From JAWPMT01 sp965242775 (lineage in GTDB: Bacteria; Bacteroidota; Bacteroidia; Cytophagales; Cyclobacteriaceae): a DNA stretch of 64,000 bases. Both the position numbers and the translations under genes were made by a program. Under the pieces are notes generated by a model. It was not told the origin of the DNA, searched no databases, and saw only the letters and a list, made by a program, of their open reading frames with translations. Below are positions 26,783 through 35,372 of this stretch, piece by piece. Position 1 is the stretch's first letter; every line of letters starts with the position of its first letter. The DNA is taken from positions 1 to 64,000 of the forward strand of contig CBDETI010000009.1 in the NCBI GenBank assembly GCA_965242775.1, read 5' to 3'.

Positions 26783-27475
26783 ATGAAGTTGAATCATTTG
26801 CTACTGAGTTCTATGTTTCTGCTGACCTGCGCAACCGGACATACACAGGTCAAATCTTATTCCCTGAAAAAGGGTCAGGCATTGGATATTCTACTATTTA
26901 ATACAAACGACGAAGCGAAAGAAACCCTCAATAGGTATTTTAAGGAGGCCATTCCAGTGGCCCAAAAGAGTGGCTACATTCCTCAAAAAGGGCTTCGGAT
27001 CAATCAACCGCCCCTACAGGGAAACTATTGGCCACAAACTATGATTGTGGGGTTGTGGACTGATTATGCAAAGCGAGAGCAATTTGTGAGGGATATTACG
27101 AATTCGGTGCCCGATTTTCACGCTATGCGCCGGGAGATTTGGAGTACTTTCAACCTGACATATTGGGAAATAACCGCCGACAAGACCATCAACATTGAAG
27201 CAGAGAAGTACAACGTGTTAACATCTTACTGGAGCGAGGATCAAGACTCATTCGAACTATTCACGAAGACCTGGCTGGCGCTGGCAGAGCAAGCAGGCGG
27301 AGAGGTGCTACTCGAATTGACGCAGGGAACCTCGCCTTTTGGCTACAACTATGACCCAGATTACCTGACAATTTCCAGGTGGGATAGTAAGGAGCAATTT
27401 GATGCCTTCTATGCGAAAAACATAGCACTCGACCATAAAGGAGTGAAACATGTAAACCAATTCGTTATTGAGTAA
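26783..27475 (+). CDS. Secreted protein with two ferredoxin-like (NIPSNAP/DUF1330-type) repeats
   Basis: A 230-residue protein with a signal peptide (MKLNHLLLSSMFLLTCATGHTQ). The mature part seems to contain two dimeric alpha-beta-barrel repeats: one with MIVGLWTDYAKREQFV and one ending in YLTISRWDSKEQFDAFYAKN and DHKGVKHVNQFVI. The second resembles DUF1330/NIPSNAP-like domains. Function unknown. It is followed after 27 bases by a 7TM-AraC regulator and then an outer-membrane barrel gene, suggesting a small envelope-related unit. Confidence 0.7.
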   Translation: MKLNHLLLSSMFLLTCATGHTQVKSYSLKKGQALDILLFNTNDEAKETLNRYFKEAIPVAQKSGYIPQKGLRINQPPLQGNYWPQTMIVGLWTDYAKREQFVRDITNSVPDFHAMRREIWSTFNLTYWEITADKTINIEAEKYNVLTSYWSEDQDSFELFTKTWLALAEQAGGEVLLELTQGTSPFGYNYDPDYLTISRWDSKEQFDAFYAKNIALDHKGVKHVNQFVIE

Positions 27476-27502
27476 CCTTGCTGGAAGCAGATTTCAGATC
27501 CC

Positions 27503-28612
27503 ATGCAATTTGTACTGAATCAGTTGGTTTATTTTGGCTTCTTACAAAGTGTTTTCCTACTGGGGATATACACTTTTTCAACCACGGCTAGAAAAAATAT
27601 TAACCCGTACTTGATCGTGTTAATTGCTGTGTTACTCATTGGTCTTTCGGGTAGGGTGATGCACGCCGCAGGCTTATTTGGCTCTTCTTACCGTTTGATA
27701 GTGCTGTCCGAGTATGCCACCTTCCTTTTTGGTGCCACGGTGTATCTGTTTGTCAGGTCCTCGTTATCGGGTAGAGAATTCCAAAGACAAGATCTTTTTC
27801 ACTACCTACCAGGTGTCGCTTACATCTGCACGATTACGTTTTATTACCAGTTCGCCCCCGATCCGGTCATTGCCGAGAGAATCAAAAGTGGCGAATTGTT
27901 TTGGGCAGTTGTCATCTTCATGGGCACTGGGTTGTTGGTCAATATAGGCTACTGGATTATGAGTTACCGGTTGTTCCTGTCATTCCGAAACCGGTTGATG
28001 AACGAGGTGAGCTTTACTGTGAAATCCAGATTCCTACAGAACTTTCTATTGGGTATAGGCATTTGCCTAGGTTTTTGGTTGATTGTGTACATGGTTGGCA
28101 TTTTCCAACATACTTGGCTCGAGCGGGCGATTCGCCCTTATATATGGCTGGGAATTGCCTTTATTATACTCTTCATTGCTTACTACATAATCCGGGATCC
28201 GGCCCTCTTCAAAACGGCCCGCTTGGTCAATGGAAAGAAATATGCCCTATCTAAGCTATCTGCGGAAGAACTGGGCCAATTAAAGAAACGCCTTGACCAA
28301 TTGATGGTAGAGAAGAAACCTTACCTCAACAGGAACCTGATGAAAGCTGATCTTGCGGAGATGCTGGGAGTAAATCATCCGGAAATAGCTCGTGTGCTGA
28401 ATGAGCAGATTGGGATGAACTTTTTCGAATATGTCAATTACTTCCGGATCAAAGAGTTTGTTGAACTGGCAAGATCAGACAAAGCTCAGTCTCTTACTTT
28501 TTTTGGCCTGGCGCAGGAGGCTGGGTTTAACTCTAAGACCACTTTTAATAAATCCTTCAGGAAGATTATGGGGAGTTCCCCCACCGAGTACTTCGCGAGT
28601 GAAGTAAGCTAA
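27503..28612 (+). CDS. Membrane-anchored AraC-family transcriptional regulator
   Basis: A 369-residue protein with an N-terminal block of about seven hydrophobic helices (residues 5-235) and a C-terminal AraC helix-turn-helix domain (~255-365: MKADLAEMLGVNHPEIARVL and the second helix-turn-helix FFGLAQEAGFNSKTTFNKSF, then RKIMGSSPTEYF). The architecture is common in Bacteroidota and couples a membrane signal to transcription. Likely targets are the adjacent secreted-protein and outer-membrane-barrel genes, by position only. Confidence 0.9.
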   Translation: MQFVLNQLVYFGFLQSVFLLGIYTFSTTARKNINPYLIVLIAVLLIGLSGRVMHAAGLFGSSYRLIVLSEYATFLFGATVYLFVRSSLSGREFQRQDLFHYLPGVAYICTITFYYQFAPDPVIAERIKSGELFWAVVIFMGTGLLVNIGYWIMSYRLFLSFRNRLMNEVSFTVKSRFLQNFLLGIGICLGFWLIVYMVGIFQHTWLERAIRPYIWLGIAFIILFIAYYIIRDPALFKTARLVNGKKYALSKLSAEELGQLKKRLDQLMVEKKPYLNRNLMKADLAEMLGVNHPEIARVLNEQIGMNFFEYVNYFRIKEFVELARSDKAQSLTFFGLAQEAGFNSKTTFNKSFRKIMGSSPTEYFASEVS

Positions 28613-28677
28613 TCAACTACGATATACTATAAAGCTGAGGTGCTCAAATCTTATTGTGTTCTTCTTATAATACCGTT

Positions 28678-31065
28678 ATGAAAAAAATAATATTATTTAC
28701 ACTAATTTCCACTGCTTACTTATTCCCGGTCTCGAGCGCAATTGCGCAAGTGCCTTTGGGTGCCATCCGTGGTAGGGTGGTGGATGCGGTTCTCGATGAA
28801 TCCGTACCCTATGTTGCGGTTTCTGTCAAGTCCTTTGGCAATAATGAGCTCTTAACCGGGCAGATTACTGATGACAAGGGGAGGTTCTTCATTCAGGAGA
28901 TCCCTATAGGTAGTTGGGTTTTAGAGATCCAATTTCTTGGCTACAAGACGATACGGCAACAGGTCACAATGGCGGCAGATGATCTCGAGCTAGATCTGGG
29001 CACGATCTTACTGCACGACGAGGTGGCGACGCTAGCTACCCTGGAAGTCACGGCAGACCGATCCACTGTTGAGCAGAAAATTGATAGAAAAGTGATCAAC
29101 GTCGGGAAAGACCTAGCGACCTTGGGGCCGAGTGCGGCTGATATATTGGTGAACATCCCTTCGGTGGATGTAGACCAAAACGGTAACGTTTCCATGAGAG
29201 GAAATAGTAATGTGATGGTATTGGTGGATGGCAAACCCACCAACTTGACAGCTTCCACACTCTTGCAGCAAATTCCCTCGGGTTCCATTAAGCAGATTGA
29301 GCTAATTACCACGCCTTCCTCGAAATATGCTCCTGATGGTATGAGTGGCATGATCAATGTCATTTTGCACAAAAACTCGAATTTGGGCCTGAATGCGAAG
29401 GCAACCGGAGGCTTGACGTTGGGTCATGAGGCCAGGTGGAACCAGTCCGTCGATGCCAACTACAAGGTCAATCAAACCAATACTTTCTTCACCTATGGTT
29501 ATACTGGAGGACCCACACCTACATGGGGCAATATTTCGCGGCTTGATGATTCATCCTTGGAAAATTGGTTGGCATTTAATGATCGAACTTCTCACCTGAT
29601 AAAGTTGGGTGTGGACCAAGATTTAGGTAAGAAAATTCAGTTGTCTGCCTATTCGACCCAGAGTTTGTTTAAGAATGAAGCCTTTCGCTCCACGGATATC
29701 CGGTTCCAGGGTGTTGTAAACGAGGCCTTTGGGCAGGAATACTTGAGCGATGTTGAGAATAATTCCGCGACTTACAATTTGGATATTCAATATAATTTGG
29801 GTCAGTCTTCATCTCTGGAGTTTGAAGTTGATCACAGCCTTTTGGACGGCCGGGAGCAAGCAGACTTCACTTTTTTTGGATCGGGCTCAGCTGTAGAGGG
29901 TGCTGTTGAACAGGTCAGGACAAAAAGGGGGAATACGACACTCAACCTGGATTATGTAGGGCTGCTTGGCAACAATAAAAAAATTGAAACAGGAGCTGAG
30001 GTCCGGCGGCAACGTACGGACAATACTTTTGAAACAACCAATCCAAATTTTGTGGATGCGACCTATGACTTTGATCGAGATATTTATTCCGTTTACCTGA
30101 GTTTTGCGCAAGATGTTGGTCCCTGGTCCTATCAAATAGGTGCAAGAGCGGAAGATTTCACCACGACAGGGTTGTTTCAGGAAATTACATCGCCGCAGTT
30201 GCAATTCAGCGATCAGATTTACGCTATATACCCTTCTATTTTCTTGAGTTATTCACCTAATCGAGATAAGCAGAATAATGTATTCAACCTAAGCTTGAGC
30301 AGGAGAGTAGACAGGCCGAACCTGGATCAGGTTAACCCAATTAGGGCATGGGGATCTGCCAGGGTCACCAACGTCGGAAACCCGGCGCTGGTGCCTCAGT
30401 TTACCAATTCGTTAGAGTTCAACTATACCAAGCAGTTAAAAGATGGAAGTGTCACCTTCGGTTTGTTTTATCGCAAAATTCATGATGAGATAATCAGATT
30501 CGGTTTTGAGGATACCAGGAACCCAGGTAATATTTTGTTTTCTTACAATAACTACCAGGACAATTCAGCATACGGCGTAGAGCTTTCAGGTAACTATGAA
30601 CTTGCTTCATGGTGGAGTTTCACTTCGAGCATGGATCTGTATGCTCAAAGACAGCAGGGAGTGGCGCAAGGGGAATTCAGGAGCGTGAATAACCTATTAT
30701 TTCATTTTCGCATGAATCATCGGTTTAAGGCAACAGACAAGCTTACTTTTCAGTTGGTAAGCTTCTTTAGAGGGGCCAATACCAATCTTCAATACAAAAC
30801 TCTGTCTTTCTATTTCCTGAATTTGGGTGCCAGGTATTCGGTTTTGGATGGAAGAGGAACTATCAGCATGAACTTGAACGACATTTTCCATACGCAAAGA
30901 TTTGCTTTTGAGGGGGAAAGACCGGTGTTGCAAAATGGATCTTTTAATTGGGATAGTCGAACTATTTTCTTTGGCTATTCCCATCGTTTTGGCCGCGGTA
31001 AAAATCAAAGTATCAAGCGCAAAAAACGAGATAATAATGAAAAGAAGAGCATTGGCGGATTGTAA
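28678..31065 (+). CDS. Outer-membrane beta-barrel protein (TonB-receptor-like)
   Basis: A 795-residue protein: signal peptide (MKKIILFTLISTAYLFPVSS), carboxypeptidase-regulatory-like domain (~24-110, GAIRGRVVDAVLDESVPY), plug-like domain (~120-230, ADILVNIPSVDVDQNG and VMVLVDGKPTN) and a large barrel of the outer-membrane beta-barrel family 3 type. Such proteins are TonB-dependent-receptor relatives with unknown cargo. ATG 28678 is chosen over 28654 because it opens the signal peptide. It follows the AraC regulator by 65 bases. Confidence 0.88.
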   Translation: MKKIILFTLISTAYLFPVSSAIAQVPLGAIRGRVVDAVLDESVPYVAVSVKSFGNNELLTGQITDDKGRFFIQEIPIGSWVLEIQFLGYKTIRQQVTMAADDLELDLGTILLHDEVATLATLEVTADRSTVEQKIDRKVINVGKDLATLGPSAADILVNIPSVDVDQNGNVSMRGNSNVMVLVDGKPTNLTASTLLQQIPSGSIKQIELITTPSSKYAPDGMSGMINVILHKNSNLGLNAKATGGLTLGHEARWNQSVDANYKVNQTNTFFTYGYTGGPTPTWGNISRLDDSSLENWLAFNDRTSHLIKLGVDQDLGKKIQLSAYSTQSLFKNEAFRSTDIRFQGVVNEAFGQEYLSDVENNSATYNLDIQYNLGQSSSLEFEVDHSLLDGREQADFTFFGSGSAVEGAVEQVRTKRGNTTLNLDYVGLLGNNKKIETGAEVRRQRTDNTFETTNPNFVDATYDFDRDIYSVYLSFAQDVGPWSYQIGARAEDFTTTGLFQEITSPQLQFSDQIYAIYPSIFLSYSPNRDKQNNVFNLSLSRRVDRPNLDQVNPIRAWGSARVTNVGNPALVPQFTNSLEFNYTKQLKDGSVTFGLFYRKIHDEIIRFGFEDTRNPGNILFSYNNYQDNSAYGVELSGNYELASWWSFTSSMDLYAQRQQGVAQGEFRSVNNLLFHFRMNHRFKATDKLTFQLVSFFRGANTNLQYKTLSFYFLNLGARYSVLDGRGTISMNLNDIFHTQRFAFEGERPVLQNGSFNWDSRTIFFGYSHRFGRGKNQSIKRKKRDNNEKKSIGGL

Positions 31066-31412
31066 GCGGCTAGAAAAGGATTTGAAGCGGAATAGAAGAA
31101 GCATGATTCCTCACAATTGGCTCCGAAATGAAAAACCATCATACACTCAGTATCTAGGGGTTTGAGTTTCGTCGCTATCCAGAAACATGGAATTTATCTA
31201 CGAGGGACCGTTCAGGTTCTCTAGTGACATGCATTGAATGATTGGCGTTCAGCTTGAGGTCAAACAGGAGGAGGGATTTGATCGGGCCACGCAGGCCGGA
31301 CCGGCGTACCGGCCCCCGGTACCTCGCGGTACGCTCTACAGGATATTCGAACATCGCTAGCGGTTTCAGGTGCTAACTTTTTGATTTTGGTGGAGATAGA
31401 TCCGTTAGAAAC

Positions 31413-31443
31413 AAAAAAACCCTGACGTTTCCATCAGGGTTTT
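31413..31443 (-). terminator. Duplicate terminator hairpin in repeat copy 1
   Basis: On the minus strand ACCCTGA, eight-base loop, TCAGGGT then a run of T; identical to the one beside the intact tRNA and duplicated with the repeat. Confidence 0.7.
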
Positions 31444-31597
31444 ATGCAGAGGAGGAGGGATTTGATCGGGCCACGCAGGCCGGACCGGCGTACCGGCCCC
31501 CCGGTACCTCGCGGTACGCTCTACAGGATATTCGAACATCGCTAGCGGTTTCAGGTGCTACCTTTTTGATTTTGGTGGAGATAGATCCGTTAGAAAC

Positions 31598-31628
31598 AAA
31601 AAAACCCTGACGTTTCCATCAGGGTTTT
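31598..31628 (-). terminator. Rho-independent terminator of tRNA-Ser
   Basis: On the minus strand, ACCCTGA-loop-TCAGGGT followed by seven T, starting 4 bases after the tRNA 3' end. Confidence 0.85.
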
Positions 31629-31631
31629 ATG

Positions 31632-31716
31632 CAGAGGAGGAGGGATTCGAACCCCCGGTACCTCGCGGTACAACGGTTTTCAAGACCGCCGCATTCGACC
31701 ACTCTGCCACTCCTCT
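31632..31716 (-). tRNA. tRNA-Ser (anticodon UGA)
   Basis: On the minus strand a complete class-II cloverleaf of 85 bases: acceptor AGAGGAG/CTCCTCT, D-arm GGCAGAGTGG, anticodon arm CGGTCTTGAAAACCG with anticodon TGA, long variable arm GTACCGCGAGGTAC and T-arm GGGGGTTCGAATCCCTC. Discriminator G; CCA is not encoded. Only this copy of the locus is intact. Confidence 0.93.
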
Positions 31717-31777
31717 GTGATCGTGCTATTATTTATGTTGACAACCTGCTGTTGCCATTCACCGGGGAGAGGCGGTT

Positions 31778-31833
31778 CCGCCGCATTCGACGCGTCCGGC
31801 TAGGACACTCTGCCACTCCTCTGTGATCGTGCT
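31778..31833 (-). pseudogene. Interrupted 5' fragment of tRNA-Ser
   Basis: Plus-strand CCGCCGCATTCGAC (31778-31791) and the 28 bases from 31806 repeat the 5' part and upstream leader of the intact tRNA (31686-31699 and 31700-31727) exactly, but 14 bases (GCGTCCGGCTAGGA) are inserted at the D-loop. The anticodon loop and 3' half are absent, so it cannot make a tRNA. Confidence 0.75.
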
Positions 31834-31877
31834 TTTAATCTCCGAAATTTTGACCAAGGAAGCCGAAAATCGGATCG

Positions 31878-31907
31878 CAAAAGTAGCGCAATTCAATAAT
31901 TATCCAA
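31878..31907 (-). promoter_or_regulatory. Bacteroidota-type promoter of the tRNA-Ser locus
   Basis: On the minus strand TTG (31907-31905), a 19-base spacer and TACTTTTG (31885-31878): an exact TTG-N19-TAnnTTTG. Transcripts would pass through the tRNA 5' fragment before the intact tRNA. Confidence 0.75.
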
Positions 31908-31991
31908 GGGTCAGCGGCGTAATTTGTGATCCGCAAACAGAAGCCCTTACCTGTCCCGGATAATCGGTAACTTCAAGTTTTTACATTTCTT

Positions 31992-32861
31992 ATGAAGACT
32001 TCACTTACCTCATTGATATATCTGATTGTCGTTACTTCCTGGGCGCAGGGAATTTTAAGAGAGAGCCTATCCATAGACTCCAAAATACTTGGAAAACGTG
32101 TAGAGTACAGCGTTTACCTTCCTGAGGATTTTGAACTCTCGAATAGAAAATATCCGGTTCTTTACCTTTTACACGGCTATACGGATGACGAGACAGGTTG
32201 GACACAATTAGGGGAGGTTAAAACCATTGCGGATAATCTTATCGGCGACCCAGCGGTGACGCCTATGATCATCGCTATGCCTGATGCGGGCCTCGATTGG
32301 TATGTGAATTCATACGATGGCAAGACCAAGTACGAAGATTTTTTTGTAGAAGAGTTTATTCCATTCATTGAATCGACCTACCGTGGAAGGGGAACAAAAA
32401 AGTACCGGGCTGTGGCAGGATTAAGCATGGGCGGACATGGTACGCTGATATATGCCATGAAGTATCCGGAATTGTTCGTAGCAGCGGCGCCTTTAAGTGC
32501 GGCGGCTTGGACGGAGGAGGATGTAAAGGCGTTTCCACAAGAGGATTGGGAACGGTACTTTGGTTTCATCTTTGGTCCTTCTACCTCCACGGAGGATCGC
32601 ATCAACGAACATGTGCGAGCGAATTTGGCGCATTATCTTGTTCAGTCTGAACCCGTAGAGGAACTTAAGAGTGTGAAGTACTACATCGATTGTGGTGATG
32701 ATGATTTCCTTATCAACGGTAATATGGCACTACATAAGATAATGAAGGAAAAAGAAATCCCTCACGAGTTCCGAGTTCGCGATGGCGCCCACAACTGGAC
32801 TTACTGGCGGACAGCTTTACCGGAGGTACTCAAGTTCGTGTCGGCAAGCTTCCATCGCTAG
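31992..32861 (+). CDS. Secreted esterase (esterase D / putative esterase family)
   Basis: A 289-residue alpha/beta hydrolase with signal peptide (MKTSLTSLIYLIVVTSWAQG). Nucleophile Ser145 is in AGLSMGGHG, the acid is probably Asp in YIDCGDDDFLING and the His in RDGAHNWTYW, giving a full triad; LYLLHGYTDDETGW supplies the oxyanion region. Relatives include S-formylglutathione hydrolase and feruloyl or acetyl-xylan esterases; a signal peptide favours an ester hydrolase in the envelope. Next gene is 48 bases downstream on the same strand. Confidence 0.92.
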   Translation: MKTSLTSLIYLIVVTSWAQGILRESLSIDSKILGKRVEYSVYLPEDFELSNRKYPVLYLLHGYTDDETGWTQLGEVKTIADNLIGDPAVTPMIIAMPDAGLDWYVNSYDGKTKYEDFFVEEFIPFIESTYRGRGTKKYRAVAGLSMGGHGTLIYAMKYPELFVAAAPLSAAAWTEEDVKAFPQEDWERYFGFIFGPSTSTEDRINEHVRANLAHYLVQSEPVEELKSVKYYIDCGDDDFLINGNMALHKIMKEKEIPHEFRVRDGAHNWTYWRTALPEVLKFVSASFHR

Positions 32862-32909
32862 CGCGCTGTGTAACTACAGGATTCTGTACCACCTCAACCC
32901 CAAATCACC

Positions 32910-35309
32910 ATGTATACCTATCTTAAAATGCTACTGCTCTCGGTTATACTTATCGTCGGCTGTTCCCCAAGTGTTACTGAGAATTCGCTTTCGGTCGAAG
33001 GTCTGACGGACCAGGTGAAGGTAGTAAGAGATTCAGCAGGCATCAATCACATTTATGCCCAAAACCAGCAAGATCTATTTTTTTCCCAAGGCTATCTGGC
33101 CGCCAAAGACCGACTTTTTCAGTTTGAAATATGGCGCCGGCAAGCCACTGGCACCGTAGCAGAAATATTAGGGTCACGCGAGTTACAAAGGGATATCGGT
33201 ACCCGTCTCTTCAAATTTCGCGGGGACATGAAGACAGAGATGAATTACTATCACGACCAGGGTGAGGAGATAATTACATCCTACGTTGCAGGTGTTAATG
33301 CCTATATCGAGGAAGTTTTGAATGATCCCGATCAACTACCCGTCACTTTCAAAATGCTTGGTATTGAACCCCAAAAGTGGACCCCAGAGGTGGTCATTTC
33401 CAGACATCAGGGCCTGCTAGGTAATATTGGATTAGAACTCGAAGTAGGGCGGATGGTCGCTGGTGTTGGTGCTGAAAAAGCAAAAAAGTACTACTGGTTT
33501 CATCCTAAGGACCCGGATTTGACTTTAGATGCTTCGATCACATCAGAAATGCTTTCCAAGGATATTCTGAAGCTGTACAATGCTTATCGGCAGCCGGTCC
33601 AGTTCCTGCCGGAAGATGTTGCCCCAGCTTATCGCGCTAGCAACTCTGAGCAGATTTCCGCGATAGACAATGCATCAACGCTTGAAGAACGGCTATGGTT
33701 AGGAAGCAATAACTGGGTTACAAGACCCGCGTTAGCCGCCAATGGCCAGGCGTATATGGCCAATGATCCGCACCGACGACTGGCCGTTCCTTCTCTGAGG
33801 TATATGGTACACCTGGTGGCTCCGGGTTGGAATGTGATCGGTGGAGGTGAGCCTGAAATTCCTGGAATTTCCATTGGACATAATGAAAATGGGGCCTGGG
33901 GTTTGACAGTATTCAGGACAGATGGAGAGGATTTGTATGTGTACGATTTGAATCCGGATAACCTCGCACAATACAAATACGGAGATACCTGGGAGGATAT
34001 GGAGGAGATAGTGGAGACCTTTCAGGTCAAAGCGGCCGATCCAGTCACAGAAATGCTTCGATATACCAGGCACGGCCCTGTGTCATACATCGATACCGCG
34101 AATCTTAAGGCCTATGCCGTTCGATGTGCGTGGATGGAACCGGGGGGGTCACCCTACCTGGCCTCCCTGCGAATGGATCAGGCCAAAACCTGGGAGGAGT
34201 TCAGGGCAGCATGCAACTATAGCCACATTCCTGGAGAAAATATGGTGTGGGCCGACAAAGATGGCAACATCGGATGGCAGGCGGTAGGCATTGCTCCGGT
34301 AAGACGCAATTTCAGCGGCATGGTCCCGGTTCCGGGCGACGGTCGGTATGAATGGGATGGCTACCTGCCCATCATTGAAAAACCCAATGTTTATAATCCT
34401 GACGAGGGCTTCTTTGCCACCGCCAACCAAAATGTTACCTCGGATACCTATAAACTATGGGACGCAATTGGCTTTACTTGGGCTGATCCCTTCCGGGGCG
34501 ACCGGGTAGAGGAGGTGCTTGGCGCTGGTGAAACACTGACCATGCAGGATATGATGCAGTTGCAAACCGATTATTACTCCAAAGCAGCTGAGGAGCTGGT
34601 GCCGTGGCTGGCAGACTTGGAATTGTCAGGGTCGCAAATTAATGCTGCGAGGGACTACCTGACTTCCTGGGACTATCGATTAGGTGTCGATCAGGTAGCC
34701 GCAGCGATTTATGTGGCTTGGGAAAATGAACTCAAACGCGCATTTTTTGAGTATTTCCCGGATAGGGAAAGCGAGAAGTTCTCTCCGACCATCCAGTTGA
34801 GCAAGATTGTGAGATGGCTTAAAACAGGAGACCCAATCCTTGGCGACGACCCAAAGCTTTTTGCTTATCTGATTGGCACTTTTGAAAGCGCCGTTCAGGG
34901 CCTTAACGCACAACTTGGTTCAGATATGAATAAATGGCAGTACGGCCAGATGGAATACAAACACGTGCAAATTACCCACCCGCTGAGTTTGGCCGTGAAT
35001 GAATCCTGGCGTCAACGACTCAATTCACCCGCTGCTCCCCGAGGAGGTAATCAATATACGCCGGGTGCTACTTCAGGGTCCTTGAATCAAGGTAGTGGGG
35101 CCTCGTTCCGGGTAATTGTGGATACTGGTGATTGGGATGCTTCTGTCGGCACAAATTCGCCGGGGCAATCAGGCGACCCTGACAGTCCATTTTATATGAA
35201 TCTATTCGGTCCCTGGTCCCGCGATCAATATTTTCCTCTTTTCTTCACAGATGAATCGGTTGAAGGCTATGCCTATGATACAATCGTACTCGTTCCAACG
35301 GGACGATGA
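32910..35309 (+). CDS. Penicillin acylase family lipoprotein
   Basis: A 799-residue Ntn hydrolase precursor. Lipoprotein signal ends in LIVGCS. The alpha-chain region has SQGYLAAKDRLFQFE; the nucleophile Ser266 starts the beta chain in LGSNNWVTRP, preceded by Gly where autocleavage occurs; MANDPHRRLAVPSL and PGENMVWADKDGNIGWQ are beta-chain landmarks. Family members cleave amides such as penicillin G or acyl-homoserine lactones; which substrate applies here is unknown, though lactone degradation (quorum quenching) is possible. Follows the esterase and precedes the WD40-caspase gene. Confidence 0.93.
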   Translation: MYTYLKMLLLSVILIVGCSPSVTENSLSVEGLTDQVKVVRDSAGINHIYAQNQQDLFFSQGYLAAKDRLFQFEIWRRQATGTVAEILGSRELQRDIGTRLFKFRGDMKTEMNYYHDQGEEIITSYVAGVNAYIEEVLNDPDQLPVTFKMLGIEPQKWTPEVVISRHQGLLGNIGLELEVGRMVAGVGAEKAKKYYWFHPKDPDLTLDASITSEMLSKDILKLYNAYRQPVQFLPEDVAPAYRASNSEQISAIDNASTLEERLWLGSNNWVTRPALAANGQAYMANDPHRRLAVPSLRYMVHLVAPGWNVIGGGEPEIPGISIGHNENGAWGLTVFRTDGEDLYVYDLNPDNLAQYKYGDTWEDMEEIVETFQVKAADPVTEMLRYTRHGPVSYIDTANLKAYAVRCAWMEPGGSPYLASLRMDQAKTWEEFRAACNYSHIPGENMVWADKDGNIGWQAVGIAPVRRNFSGMVPVPGDGRYEWDGYLPIIEKPNVYNPDEGFFATANQNVTSDTYKLWDAIGFTWADPFRGDRVEEVLGAGETLTMQDMMQLQTDYYSKAAEELVPWLADLELSGSQINAARDYLTSWDYRLGVDQVAAAIYVAWENELKRAFFEYFPDRESEKFSPTIQLSKIVRWLKTGDPILGDDPKLFAYLIGTFESAVQGLNAQLGSDMNKWQYGQMEYKHVQITHPLSLAVNESWRQRLNSPAAPRGGNQYTPGATSGSLNQGSGASFRVIVDTGDWDASVGTNSPGQSGDPDSPFYMNLFGPWSRDQYFPLFFTDESVEGYAYDTIVLVPTGR

Positions 35310-35372
35310 CGAACATGGGTGATCCAGCATAATCGCGTGTTGAATTTACCTTTACACAAACAGACGTTTTCT

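Larger units (their letters stand above)
31266..31634. repeat. Two tandem ~184-bp repeats carrying a tRNA-Ser 3' fragment and terminator
   Basis: Copies at 31266-31449 and 31450-31634 differ by one substitution and one C in a C-run. Each unit has, on the minus strand, an interrupted 3' part of the tRNA-Ser gene (GTACCGCGAGGTACC...CCCTCCTCCT) followed by a terminator hairpin and a spacer. In each copy the T-loop TTCG of the intact tRNA is replaced by a 34-base GC-rich segment (31279-31312 and 31463-31496). The gene gap 31066-31265 upstream holds nothing recognisable. Confidence 0.85.

Noticed and set aside
31266..31634. CRISPR-like array
   Set aside because: Only two long near-identical tandem units, with tRNA and terminator content; no short repeats with differing spacers.
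31629..31826. 65-residue open frame over the tRNA-Ser
   Set aside because: Overlaps an intact tRNA on the other strand and its repeat fragment; no protein pattern.
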